A DNA stretch of 64,000 nt from Rubripirellula reticaptiva (GTDB lineage Bacteria; Planctomycetota; Planctomycetia; Pirellulales; Pirellulaceae): NCBI RefSeq assembly GCF_007860175.1, contig NZ_SJPX01000005.1, forward strand, positions 372,001 to 436,000, given 5' to 3'. How positions within the stretch are numbered: the first letter of the stretch is position 1; the number at the start of each line of letters is the position of its first letter. Both the position numbers and the translations under genes were made by a program. The notes below the pieces were generated by a model, which saw nothing but the letters and a program-made list of their open reading frames with translations, ran no database searches and was not told where the DNA came from. Positions 53,340 to 61,792 of this stretch are shown here, in pieces.

Positions 53340-54545
53340 GTGCCTAATTCTCTGCCTCCGTCAATCAAGAAGGCCGCTTCGGCGGATCTTGAAGTCAAAG
53401 ACGCTCAGTTGATCTTCAACTCCGTTTGGAAGGAGATGCAAGACGAACGCGGGCGATCGGCAATGCGGTTCCCCAAAGAATTGATCCTGTTGGGCGGAGC
53501 CCCCGGCGCCGGTAAGGGCACCAATACGGACTTCATCCGCAGTGTCCGCGACATCTCGACTGCTCCGATCGTCGTCAGCGAACTGCTAAACAGCCCCGAA
53601 GCGAAATCGATCAAGGCCCGCGGCGGCATGGTAGGCGATCGCGAAGCGGTGCGGATCGTGTTTCGCGAATTGCTGGATCCCAAGTACCAAAACGGTGCGG
53701 TGCTGGACGGCTTTCCACGCACCAAAGTGCAAGTCGAATGCTTGAAGTTGCTGTTCGACGAAATGGTTGGGCTGCGCCGCGAATTCGCCGACTCGCCCGA
53801 CGTGGTGCATTTCAAACAGCCGATCTTTCACATCATTTTGCTGTTCGTCGACGAAGCCGAAAGTGTCGCCCGACAAATCAAGCGCGGCCGGCAAACGATC
53901 GCTCACAACATTGCTGCCGAACAAGGCGCCGAGACGACAAAGGTCGAAGAGCGGCCGACCGACTTTAACGAAGAACTGGCCCGCAACCGATACCGAGTCT
54001 TCAAGGAACGAACCTACGACGCGTTGGTGTCTTTGAAACAAATCTTTCACTACCACTTCATCAACGCTCAGGCACCGCTGGAAGTCGTGCAGGAAAACAT
54101 CCTGCACGAACTGGAATACCAAAGCTCGCTTGAACTCGATCCGCGAACGTTCCATACCCTACGCGAGATTCCACTGGCGAGCGAAATCGTCAGCCATGCC
54201 CGTCGCGACCTAGTCACCCGGCTAGACAACTACGAAATCGAGCAGACCGAACTGTTCCACCAAGTCGTCGAGCAGATCGAGACAAAGATGATGCCGATCA
54301 TTCTGCTTCACGCGATCTCGGGCCGTGCGAGCATCAATTCCGAGAACACAATCTGGGAAAAACCCAACGCACTGTCGATGCTGATCGATGTTTTTTCCGA
54401 ACGCGGATTCCACGCGACGATCGACGTGACCAAACACAACACGCCGACGCGTTTCGATTTGGAAACCGGCGAAATTCATTACAAACAACGAAACATCTAC
54501 CACATCGAAGTCCGATTCAAAGGTTCCGAAATCCGCCGCGGTTAG
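53340..54545 (+). CDS. Adenylate kinase-like protein with N- and C-terminal extensions
   Basis: The 401-residue protein uses the GTG at 53340; an overlapping ATG frame does not match. The NMP-kinase core starts at about residue 44 (FPKELILLGGAPGAGKGTNT, P-loop at 52-61) and has VLDGFPRTKVQVECL, the adenylate kinase signature. A typical adenylate kinase is ~215 residues. Here about 45 extra residues precede the core and about 150 follow it, containing LFHQVVEQIETKMMPIILLH and IYHIEVRFKGSEIRRG with no recognised domain. It may be a phosphotransfer enzyme with a regulatory region rather than the housekeeping Adk, which is not seen in this window. Confidence 0.85.
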   Translation: MPNSLPPSIKKAASADLEVKDAQLIFNSVWKEMQDERGRSAMRFPKELILLGGAPGAGKGTNTDFIRSVRDISTAPIVVSELLNSPEAKSIKARGGMVGDREAVRIVFRELLDPKYQNGAVLDGFPRTKVQVECLKLLFDEMVGLRREFADSPDVVHFKQPIFHIILLFVDEAESVARQIKRGRQTIAHNIAAEQGAETTKVEERPTDFNEELARNRYRVFKERTYDALVSLKQIFHYHFINAQAPLEVVQENILHELEYQSSLELDPRTFHTLREIPLASEIVSHARRDLVTRLDNYEIEQTELFHQVVEQIETKMMPIILLHAISGRASINSENTIWEKPNALSMLIDVFSERGFHATIDVTKHNTPTRFDLETGEIHYKQRNIYHIEVRFKGSEIRRG

Positions 54546-54621
54546 ACGTATCAACGCACAACGGAGGACGGTTCTCTTACGAACGTAAACCGTTGACGCG
54601 ATTTAATGCATACCAACTCGC

Positions 54622-55623
54622 TTACTGTACCGACGGCACAGGTTCGCTTGCGAATTTCTCTTGGTCCGCTTTTGCGGTCTCCAAATCCAAGCCACCATCG
54701 TGCAGCACGACGCGATAGCTCAACTGCATCTCGTCGCCTGCCTTCAAATCCACGCCGCCAGTGTGCGGGCCACCGGTAAAGTGGGACACGCCGAACGGAT
54801 TGGCGGCGAACAAACCGTAGGTTCGCACGTGCCACGCGCACGGAAATCCGTAGTTGCGTGGATGATCGTGGATCGTCACGCCAGCAGTCTTGCCGTTGAC
54901 GGGGCCCGAGTAGTCGACCCAGGCAGCTTTCTTGCCCCAAGCCTCGGCGTCATGAAGTCCATTGGCTGACGTGATCACGCCGCCAAGTTTTGCATCGACC
55001 TTCATCGTGCCAGCCACACGGATTCCGAATGTGCCTTCCTTAGTGTCACCAAAATTCACGTCGCCATCGGTGGCTCGAAACACAATGCTGTAATCAATCA
55101 AACGCCTGCCATCGGCCTTGAAGAATGCAACTCGCCGAGTGTCCGACATCACTCGTTTGCCTTCCGGCGAGATCCAATCGTTTTCGGTCACGATGACGGC
55201 GACTCCGTCGGGTGTCATTGTCGCGGTGCCTTTGCGATGAACGGTATCGCCTTCGTTCTTTTCGTCTGCCCAAAAATCAAAGCCGTTGACCTCGCCATGC
55301 GTCAGCCACATCGACCGATGGTGCTGGTGATCCTTCTTTTCAGTTTCCATCGCGTCATCGATCGGGAACCGACGCACCATTTCTTGCCCGCTTGGCCCCA
55401 TGACGGGGTACACGATCGGCTTGCCATTGCTTTCGACTCGGTAGCCGGCAACCAACGTGTCGCCGTCATAAATCATCCAACCCTCAGGATCGGCCGAGGC
55501 TTTGATTTGCATCGTTTCCGACTTCTGCGGCTTCGGTGCCTCGGCCGCGGCAGGCAGCGACAAAACCGCGGTTGCCGAAAAAAATGAAAGACAAGCCAAG
55601 AAGTTCGAAAAACATCGGTTCAC
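54622..55623 (-). CDS. Secreted DUF6807 (PmoA-like) protein
   Basis: The 333-residue protein has a signal peptide (MNRCFSNFLACLSFFSATAV, cut near AAAEA). The family motif DHQHHRSMWLTHGEVNGFDF is intact near residue 100, followed by GTFGIRVAGTMKVDAK and PRNYGFPCAWHVRTYGLFAA. DUF6807 is annotated as methane-oxygenase PmoA-like in planctomycetes, though it lacks an integral-membrane PmoA fold; the true function is probably carbohydrate-related (beta-sandwich). The DUF1549 gene diverges from it. Confidence 0.88.
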   Translation of the reverse strand: MNRCFSNFLACLSFFSATAVLSLPAAAEAPKPQKSETMQIKASADPEGWMIYDGDTLVAGYRVESNGKPIVYPVMGPSGQEMVRRFPIDDAMETEKKDHQHHRSMWLTHGEVNGFDFWADEKNEGDTVHRKGTATMTPDGVAVIVTENDWISPEGKRVMSDTRRVAFFKADGRRLIDYSIVFRATDGDVNFGDTKEGTFGIRVAGTMKVDAKLGGVITSANGLHDAEAWGKKAAWVDYSGPVNGKTAGVTIHDHPRNYGFPCAWHVRTYGLFAANPFGVSHFTGGPHTGGVDLKAGDEMQLSYRVVLHDGGLDLETAKADQEKFASEPVPSVQ

Positions 55624-55835
55624 AGTGAAATCTCAAATGCAGGAGGGGAGCGGGGGGCAAGGCGGCAAAACGACCGCGAACGGGTTTCGCCCGAATGGCT
55701 TTCCGACGACGAAGCAGTCCACGATCACTTTTTACAGCATCCTTCGCAACGGAGAAGCGGTTATCATAATGGAACGACAGGGGTGCTACGTCCTCCCTTC
55801 TTTTCCTGAGCCAACTTTTCAAGCGATCGCGTGCA

Positions 55836-57821
55836 ATGCCGTTCCCACAAAGTCACTCGCGCCGGACAAACACTGTTTCTGCCATCAAGATCATCGCGAT
55901 CGTCATCGTGTCGGTGGCCACTGCGTCGCTGACCACCGCGCCGCTAATGGCTCAATCCGGCGGCAAGAAGCCGGCCGCGAAGAAAGCGCCCAAGATCAAT
56001 TTGCCGGCCAGCGTCCGCGACCGTACTCCTTTGAAAATGCAGGTCGCGGCCGTCAACGCTTCATCGCGATCCTCTGTGGCATCATCCGCCGACCGCTTGG
56101 ACTCGCTGGTCGAAGACAAATTGCGATCGGAAAAAGTGACACCCAACCCAATCGCCAGCGACGAGATCTTTCTGCGCCGCGTCTACTTGGACGTTGCCGG
56201 TCGCATCCCAACGCTAACCGAAGCGACCGAGTTTTTGAGTTCAACCGATCCCGAGAAACGCGAGGTCTTGATCGACGGATTGCTTAGCAGTCCCGATTAC
56301 GTCAGCAACTTCTACAACTTTTGGGCCGACGTGCTGCGACTGGTCGAACGCCCCACCACGAACAACGTTGCCGATCCGTATTTGGGTTACGTCAAAGACA
56401 CCATTCGCACCAACAAGAAGTACGACGCATGGGTGTACGAAATGTTGACCGCAGACGGCAAAGTTTGGAACAACCCGGCGACTGGATTCCAACTGCGCGA
56501 TGATGGCATGCCGCTTCCCTACATCGACAACACGGTTCGTGTCTTCTTAGGCACTCAGATCGGTTGCGCGCAATGTCACGACCACCCGTTCGATCAATGG
56601 AGCCAATATCAGTTCTTCCAATTGGCTGCGTTCACCGCCGGAACACGAACACGACTCAGAAAGGGCGACCCAGGATTCGAATCCGGCAACCCAGCGGCCA
56701 AGTTGATCAGCGAAGCCAAAACGAAATATGACAAAGGTAAAGTCCCAGGGCCTTTCCAACGCTTGGCTCAAGCGAACATGTACTCGGTATCAGAAGTTCC
56801 GGCCAAACTGAGACTTCCTCACGACTATGCCTATGAAGACGCAAAGCCGAAGCAAGTTGTTGAACCGGAGGTCTTGTGGGGAAAAATCCCTTCATCGGCG
56901 GCTAAGGCTAGCCCGCGAGAACAGTTCGCAGCATGGCTGACCAGCCCCGACAATCCTCAATTTTCGCGAACGATCGCAAACCGCTTGTGGAAACGTTTCT
57001 TAGGCGTCGGCTTGGTCGACCCCATTGATGATTTCCGCGACGAAAACCAGTGCGTGAATGAACCGCTGTTGGATTTTTTGAGCCATGAAGTTATCCGCAA
57101 CGATTTTGACTTAAAAGAGTTCATGCGAACGGTGCTGTACAGCAAGACGTACCAACGCGAAGCGACCGACTATGAACTGACCAGCGGCACGCCATATTAC
57201 TTTCAAGGTCCGGTTTTACGCCGTATGACTGCCGAGCAGGTTTGGGATTCGATCCTGACGCTTGCGGTCGCCAACCCGTGGCCGTTCCAGCGTCCGACCG
57301 CAGAAGAAATGGCTCCGATCATGGAAGTGAATTTCGAAAAAGCGAACTACGATTCGTTCAAACGCCAGAGCGAAAAATTTGGCGAGACGTACTTCCGCAA
57401 CCATTACAACCGAACGCTCAACCAGCATGCCTACCAAGGCAACATTCTTGCCAGGGCTAGCGAATTGCCGTCGCCCGTGGCTGCCGACCACTTTCTGCGA
57501 CAGTTCGGCCAAGGCGATCGCGAAACGATCAACTGTTCGCAAACCGATGCGACTGTGCCTCAGATCCTGGCAATGTTCAACGGCCCGATCACTCACGTCA
57601 TGCTCGAAGAAGGCTCGTCGATCGTCGACCAAGTCTTAGCGATTGAAAACACGCGAGATCGAATCGATGCGATTTTTCTAAGTCTTCTGGCACGCTATCC
57701 CAACCCGACCGACCGAAAAGCGGCCGCCCAAGAACTTGGACGGTCTCGCCAAGACGGCGTCAGCTATGGAAACATCATCTGGGCGCTGCTGAATACTCGC
57801 GAGTTCCTATTCGTCCAGTAG
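55836..57821 (+). CDS. DUF1549/DUF1553 secreted planctomycete protein
   Basis: The 661-residue protein has a signal anchor (IIAIVIVSVATASLTTAPLM). The DUF1549 part contains FLRRVYLDVAGRIPTLTEAT and the heme-type motif GCAQCHDHPFDQW (CxxCH). The DUF1553 part includes RTIANRLWKRFLGVGLVDP, LDFLSHEVIRNDFDLKEFMR and LLARYPNPTDRK. The pair DUF1549/1553 with DUF1501 is a hallmark planctomycete unit. These are thought to be exported redox or hydrolytic proteins; the activity is not established. The next gene, 53 bases away, is the matching DUF1501. Confidence 0.93.
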   Translation: MPFPQSHSRRTNTVSAIKIIAIVIVSVATASLTTAPLMAQSGGKKPAAKKAPKINLPASVRDRTPLKMQVAAVNASSRSSVASSADRLDSLVEDKLRSEKVTPNPIASDEIFLRRVYLDVAGRIPTLTEATEFLSSTDPEKREVLIDGLLSSPDYVSNFYNFWADVLRLVERPTTNNVADPYLGYVKDTIRTNKKYDAWVYEMLTADGKVWNNPATGFQLRDDGMPLPYIDNTVRVFLGTQIGCAQCHDHPFDQWSQYQFFQLAAFTAGTRTRLRKGDPGFESGNPAAKLISEAKTKYDKGKVPGPFQRLAQANMYSVSEVPAKLRLPHDYAYEDAKPKQVVEPEVLWGKIPSSAAKASPREQFAAWLTSPDNPQFSRTIANRLWKRFLGVGLVDPIDDFRDENQCVNEPLLDFLSHEVIRNDFDLKEFMRTVLYSKTYQREATDYELTSGTPYYFQGPVLRRMTAEQVWDSILTLAVANPWPFQRPTAEEMAPIMEVNFEKANYDSFKRQSEKFGETYFRNHYNRTLNQHAYQGNILARASELPSPVAADHFLRQFGQGDRETINCSQTDATVPQILAMFNGPITHVMLEEGSSIVDQVLAIENTRDRIDAIFLSLLARYPNPTDRKAAAQELGRSRQDGVSYGNIIWALLNTREFLFVQ

Positions 57822-57874
57822 CTGGCACTCGTCGCGCTCCTAACAAAACCTGAATCACTTTCGAGAAACGATCT

Positions 57875-59167
57875 ATGGCTTGCCCCGACTTCTCCGTCAA
57901 CGAGCGCCGTGACTTCATGCGGACGATCGCCAAACAAACGCTCGGCGTCTCGTTTGCCGGGTCGGCTTTGTCACCCGGTCTGTTTGGCGAGCCCTGCCAA
58001 GCTGCGGCCCAGAAAATCGGCAAAGCCAAACACGTCATCTACTTGTTCATGGACGGAGCAATGTCCCACTTGGACACGTTTGATCCGAAAGTTGGTGTCG
58101 AGGAAGCCGGCGAGACTAAACCGATCCAGACACGGGTACCGGGAGTAATGTTTGGCGACCGCTTTCCAAAGCTGGCTTATTTGGCTGGTGCAATCGCGGT
58201 TGTACGGTCGCTTAGCACGGAAACCGGCGCGCACGACCAGGGCAAGTACTTGATGCGAACGTCCTATAAACAAATCAACAGCATCCAGCATCCGGCGATG
58301 GGTGCATGGATGGTCGCTGAACAAGGGCGTTTGAACCGAGAACTGCCAGGTAACTTTTTGGTGGGTGGCGGCAATCGACACCCCGGCGCCGGGTTCTTGG
58401 AAGCCGTCCATTCACCGGTTCCGATCCCGAACCCCGCCGCCGGTTTGCAAAACACGAGTTTGCCCAAGTACTTACCTAACGAATTGTTCGGACGACGTTT
58501 GGCGCTAGCGTCTAAATTCGACAGCCAATTCCAAAGCGGTCGCGCCAACGCAAGCGTCGACGCTTACAACCAACTTTACAGCGAAGCTCGGCGGTTGATG
58601 GGCAGCGAGCACTTGAAGGTGTTCGATATCAAGCTGGAAACGCAAAAAGTACGAGACGCGTACGGCAACAATTCGCTCGGGCAAGCCTGCTTGCTGTCAC
58701 GGCGACTGGTACAAGGCGGAGCCCGATTTGTTGAAGTCAACTTCGGTGGCTGGGACATGCACCAGGACCTGTACACTTCACTCAACACCAAAGCCGAGCA
58801 ACTCGACACGGCCCTCAGCACGCTGATGCGAGACCTGAATCAGAGCGGACTGCTTAAAGAGACCCTGATCGTGCTGACTACCGAATTTGGCCGAACGCCA
58901 AAGATCAACGCCAATGCCGGACGCGATCACCATCCCGGTGCGTTTTCGTCGCTGTTGATTGGTGCGGGCATCAAGGGAGGACAAGTCTATGGCGAGTCCG
59001 ACAAACAGGGTGTCAGCGTCAACAAAGACAAGGTCTCGGTATCCGACTTCAATCGGACGATCGCCGCGGCGGCCGGATTACCGTTAGACGTGGAACGTTT
59101 TTCACCGAGTGGACGCCCCTTTAAAATTGGCGGCGACGGTGACCCCATCGCTGCGTTGCTCTCCTAA
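57875..59167 (+). CDS. DUF1501 (alkaline phosphatase/sulfatase-fold) protein
   Basis: The 430-residue protein starts MACPDFSVNERRDFMRTIAK, a possible Tat-like signal (RRDFM) before a short hydrophobic part. Core motifs are YLFMDGAMSHLDTFDPKVGV, MFGDRFPKLAYLAGAIAVVR, GGARFVEVNFGGWDMH and TLIVLTTEFGRTPKINANAG, DHHPGAFSSLLIGAGIKGG. DUF1501 proteins share the alkaline-phosphatase superfamily fold with His/Asp metal ligands. They occur as partners of DUF1549/1553 proteins and probably work outside the cytoplasm. The pair is probably one transcript. Confidence 0.94.
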   Translation: MACPDFSVNERRDFMRTIAKQTLGVSFAGSALSPGLFGEPCQAAAQKIGKAKHVIYLFMDGAMSHLDTFDPKVGVEEAGETKPIQTRVPGVMFGDRFPKLAYLAGAIAVVRSLSTETGAHDQGKYLMRTSYKQINSIQHPAMGAWMVAEQGRLNRELPGNFLVGGGNRHPGAGFLEAVHSPVPIPNPAAGLQNTSLPKYLPNELFGRRLALASKFDSQFQSGRANASVDAYNQLYSEARRLMGSEHLKVFDIKLETQKVRDAYGNNSLGQACLLSRRLVQGGARFVEVNFGGWDMHQDLYTSLNTKAEQLDTALSTLMRDLNQSGLLKETLIVLTTEFGRTPKINANAGRDHHPGAFSSLLIGAGIKGGQVYGESDKQGVSVNKDKVSVSDFNRTIAAAAGLPLDVERFSPSGRPFKIGGDGDPIAALLS

Positions 59168-59206
59168 AACACCGCCCCGCCACCGTCACGTCGTAAGGTT
59201 TTGTTT

Positions 59207-59276
59207 GGAAATAACTCCGGCATTGACAATGCTCAACATCACCGATCCCGCCCCGCGGGAGAGTGATATTCCGAAC
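59207..59276. repeat. REP-like element (copy C) inside an operon-like gene row
   Basis: ATTGACAATGCTCAACATCA and CGCCCCGCGGGAGAGTGATA match the left end of copy A and the right end of copy D. It fills the 151-base gap between the DUF1501 and FGE-like genes, breaking an otherwise compact row of genes. Confidence 0.65.
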
Positions 59277-59318
59277 TTGTTTTCGTACGGTTCCCACCTC
59301 ACACTTTTTCGTTCAAAC

Positions 59319-60335
59319 ATGAAGAAAATTTGCGCACTGCTCTGCACATTCGCCGCCTGCGTTTTGGCTCGCGCGGACGCCCCCGTCGCTCCGGTGAAAC
59401 CAGTCGCCATGCAGCCTTATGCCGAGGCGATTGAGCACACGGATCTATCGATTGAAATGTTGCCGATCCCTGGCGGAACGTTTCAAATGGGTTCGCCGTC
59501 AACCGAAGCCGAACACAAGGACGACGAAGGGCCGCAAGCCGAAGTCACCGTGTCGCCGTTTTGGATGGGCAAGTACGAAGTCACTTGGGACCAATACGAT
59601 TGCTGGAGCGAACAGCTTGACCAACGGCGACGCAAAATGATGTCGGTCGATGCCACCCAACGAGACGTCTTGGTCGACGGTATTTCCAAGCCGACCGAAC
59701 CCTACACCGACATGAGCTTTGGGATGGGCAAGGGCGACTATCCGGCGATCTGCATGACTCAGCACGCCGCGCGGACGTTCTGCCAGTGGCTATCTGCCAA
59801 AACCGGGCACTACTATCGACTGCCCACCGAAGCCGAATGGGAGCACGCTGCACGAGCCGGCACGACGACGGCTTATTCCTTTGGCGACGACCCTGAATTG
59901 CTCGACGATCACGCCTGGTACGACGACAACAGCGACGATGAGTATCACGAAGTCGGCAAAAAACAGCCGAACCCTTGGGGGCTTTACGATATGCACGGCA
60001 ACGTTGCCGAGTGGGTTTTGGACCAATACGATCCGACTTTTTTCGCCGATCACCCCAAGTCGGTTGACCCGTTGAACGTTCCGAAGACTTTGTATCCGCG
60101 AGTCGTCCGTGGTGGCGGCTGGGATGACAGCCCCGACATTCTTCGCAGCGCCGCTCGGGAAGGATCCAGCGATGAATGGAAGGACCAAGATCCACAGCTT
60201 CCACGCAGCATTTGGTATCACACCGACGCCCTGGGCGTCGGATTCCGTGTTGTCCGTCCCTACCAAGAACCCACCGCCGAAGAACGTGCGGCGAAGTGGG
60301 ACAAATGCGATCCGCTACAGATTGACCAAGATTAA
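59319..60335 (+). CDS. FGE-sulfatase (SUMF1-like) domain protein, exported
   Basis: The ATG at 59319 gives 338 residues with a signal peptide (MKKICALLCTFAACVLARAD). The FGE-sulfatase/C-type-lectin-like fold follows: PIPGGTFQMGSPSTEAEHKD, FWMGKYEVTWDQYDCW, YRLPTEAEWEHAARAGTTTA, NPWGLYDMHGNVAEWVLD and RVVRGGGWDDSP. True formylglycine-generating enzymes have a Cys pair shortly after the RGGSW-type motif; here that region (DDSPDILRSAAREGSSDEW) has none. The protein is therefore more likely a binding or other FGE-fold activity. It may be in one row with the DUF1501 and Gfo/Idh genes. Confidence 0.88.
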   Translation: MKKICALLCTFAACVLARADAPVAPVKPVAMQPYAEAIEHTDLSIEMLPIPGGTFQMGSPSTEAEHKDDEGPQAEVTVSPFWMGKYEVTWDQYDCWSEQLDQRRRKMMSVDATQRDVLVDGISKPTEPYTDMSFGMGKGDYPAICMTQHAARTFCQWLSAKTGHYYRLPTEAEWEHAARAGTTTAYSFGDDPELLDDHAWYDDNSDDEYHEVGKKQPNPWGLYDMHGNVAEWVLDQYDPTFFADHPKSVDPLNVPKTLYPRVVRGGGWDDSPDILRSAAREGSSDEWKDQDPQLPRSIWYHTDALGVGFRVVRPYQEPTAEERAAKWDKCDPLQIDQD

Positions 60336-60396
60336 ACGTGATCACGATGCACGTGATTTGCTTTGTTGCCTCTCCCGCCTTTTGAAAGTCCCACCG

Positions 60397-61764
60397 ATGA
60401 CTCAACCAAACTCTCGCCGTGAATTTCTGAAAACAACTGGCCGTGTCGCGGCTGCAACAACCATGATTTCTGCGGCCGCGCCGAATGTCCACGCCGGCGA
60501 AGACTCCACCATCCGCATCGCCTTAGTTGGGTGCGGTGGTCGCGGAACCGGCGCTGCGCTGAACGCGTTGTCAGTCGACAATGGACCAATCCAGTTGGTG
60601 GCGTTAGCGGATGTATTTCAGCGCAATCTCGACAGCACTTACGCCGCGCTATCGGGCCACAACAAGATCGGTGCCAAAGTTGACGTGCCTGACGAGCGCA
60701 AGTTCCTGGGCTTCGACGCCTATCGCCAAGCCATGGACCAGCTTCGCCCGGGTGACGTCGTGATCTTGGCAACGCCGCCCGGATTCCGCTGGGTGCACTA
60801 CAGCTATGCGATCGAAAAGGGGCTGAACGTCTTCATGGAGAAACCGGTCACCGTCGACGCACCGACATCGGTGCGAATGCTTGAAATCAACAAGCAAGCG
60901 ATTGAGAAAAACTTGAAGGTCGCCGTGGGACTGATGTGTCGTCACTGTCGCGGACGCATGGAAATGTTCGACCGCATCCAAAGTGGCGAGATCGGCGACA
61001 TTCACATGTTGCGTGCGTACCGGATGGCCGGCAAAACGGCATCGGCGGCCGTCGAACCTAACGACGGATCGATGCCGCACTTGCACCACCAGATCAAGAA
61101 CTTCCACGGATTCCTGTGGCTTAGCGGCGGCGCAGTCAGCGACTTTTTGATTCACAACATCGACGAGTCATGCTGGATGAAAAACGCTTGGCCAGAAAAA
61201 GCGATCGCGATCGGTGGACGTCACTATCGCGAAAACTGTGTCGACCAAAACTTTGACAATTACGCGATCGAATACACATTCGCCGACGGTGCCAAGTTGT
61301 TTGTCGATGGACGCACGGTGCCGGGATGCAAACAAGAGTTCGCGAGTTTTGCCCACGGCACCAAAGGCACCGGCATCATCTCGACGGCGTCGCACACACC
61401 GGCGAAGAGCCGACTGTTTTCAGACCAAGCGATGACCAAAGACAAGATGACTTGGGCGTTCCCTCAACCGGAACCCAACCCGTACGATTTGGAATGGGTC
61501 GACTTGATCGATGCGATCCGAGAAGACCGTCCGTACAACGAAGTCGAACGTGGGGTGATGGCAAGCGCCGTGACATCGATGGGACGCATGGCAGCGCACA
61601 CCGGTCAAGAAATCACACTGGCGAAATTCATGAAGCACGATCACGAATTCGCACCCAATATCGACAAATTGACGATGGACGGCGACTCGCCATTGATGCC
61701 CAACGACAAAGGCCTGTACAGCATCCCAATGCCCGGATTGGTGAAGAACCGCGAGTACCTGTAA
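60397..61764 (+). CDS. Gfo/Idh/MocA family oxidoreductase, Tat-exported
   Basis: The ATG at 60397 gives 455 residues starting MTQPNSRREFLKTTGRVAAA, a clear Tat signal. The Rossmann motif is ALVGCGGRGTGAALNAL. The EKP motif (VFMEKPVTVDAPTSVRML) is the signature catalytic Lys of the family. A ~250-residue C-terminal beta domain with YRMAGKTASAAVEPNDGSMP and DLEWVDLIDAIREDRPYNEV follows. Tat export with a bound NAD(H) suggests a periplasmic sugar dehydrogenase or dehydratase of the type seen in planctomycete catabolic gene clusters. The substrate is not known. Confidence 0.93.
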   Translation: MTQPNSRREFLKTTGRVAAATTMISAAAPNVHAGEDSTIRIALVGCGGRGTGAALNALSVDNGPIQLVALADVFQRNLDSTYAALSGHNKIGAKVDVPDERKFLGFDAYRQAMDQLRPGDVVILATPPGFRWVHYSYAIEKGLNVFMEKPVTVDAPTSVRMLEINKQAIEKNLKVAVGLMCRHCRGRMEMFDRIQSGEIGDIHMLRAYRMAGKTASAAVEPNDGSMPHLHHQIKNFHGFLWLSGGAVSDFLIHNIDESCWMKNAWPEKAIAIGGRHYRENCVDQNFDNYAIEYTFADGAKLFVDGRTVPGCKQEFASFAHGTKGTGIISTASHTPAKSRLFSDQAMTKDKMTWAFPQPEPNPYDLEWVDLIDAIREDRPYNEVERGVMASAVTSMGRMAAHTGQEITLAKFMKHDHEFAPNIDKLTMDGDSPLMPNDKGLYSIPMPGLVKNREYL

Positions 61765-61792
61765 TCAACGACGAACGGTACAGTGGCCCAAA

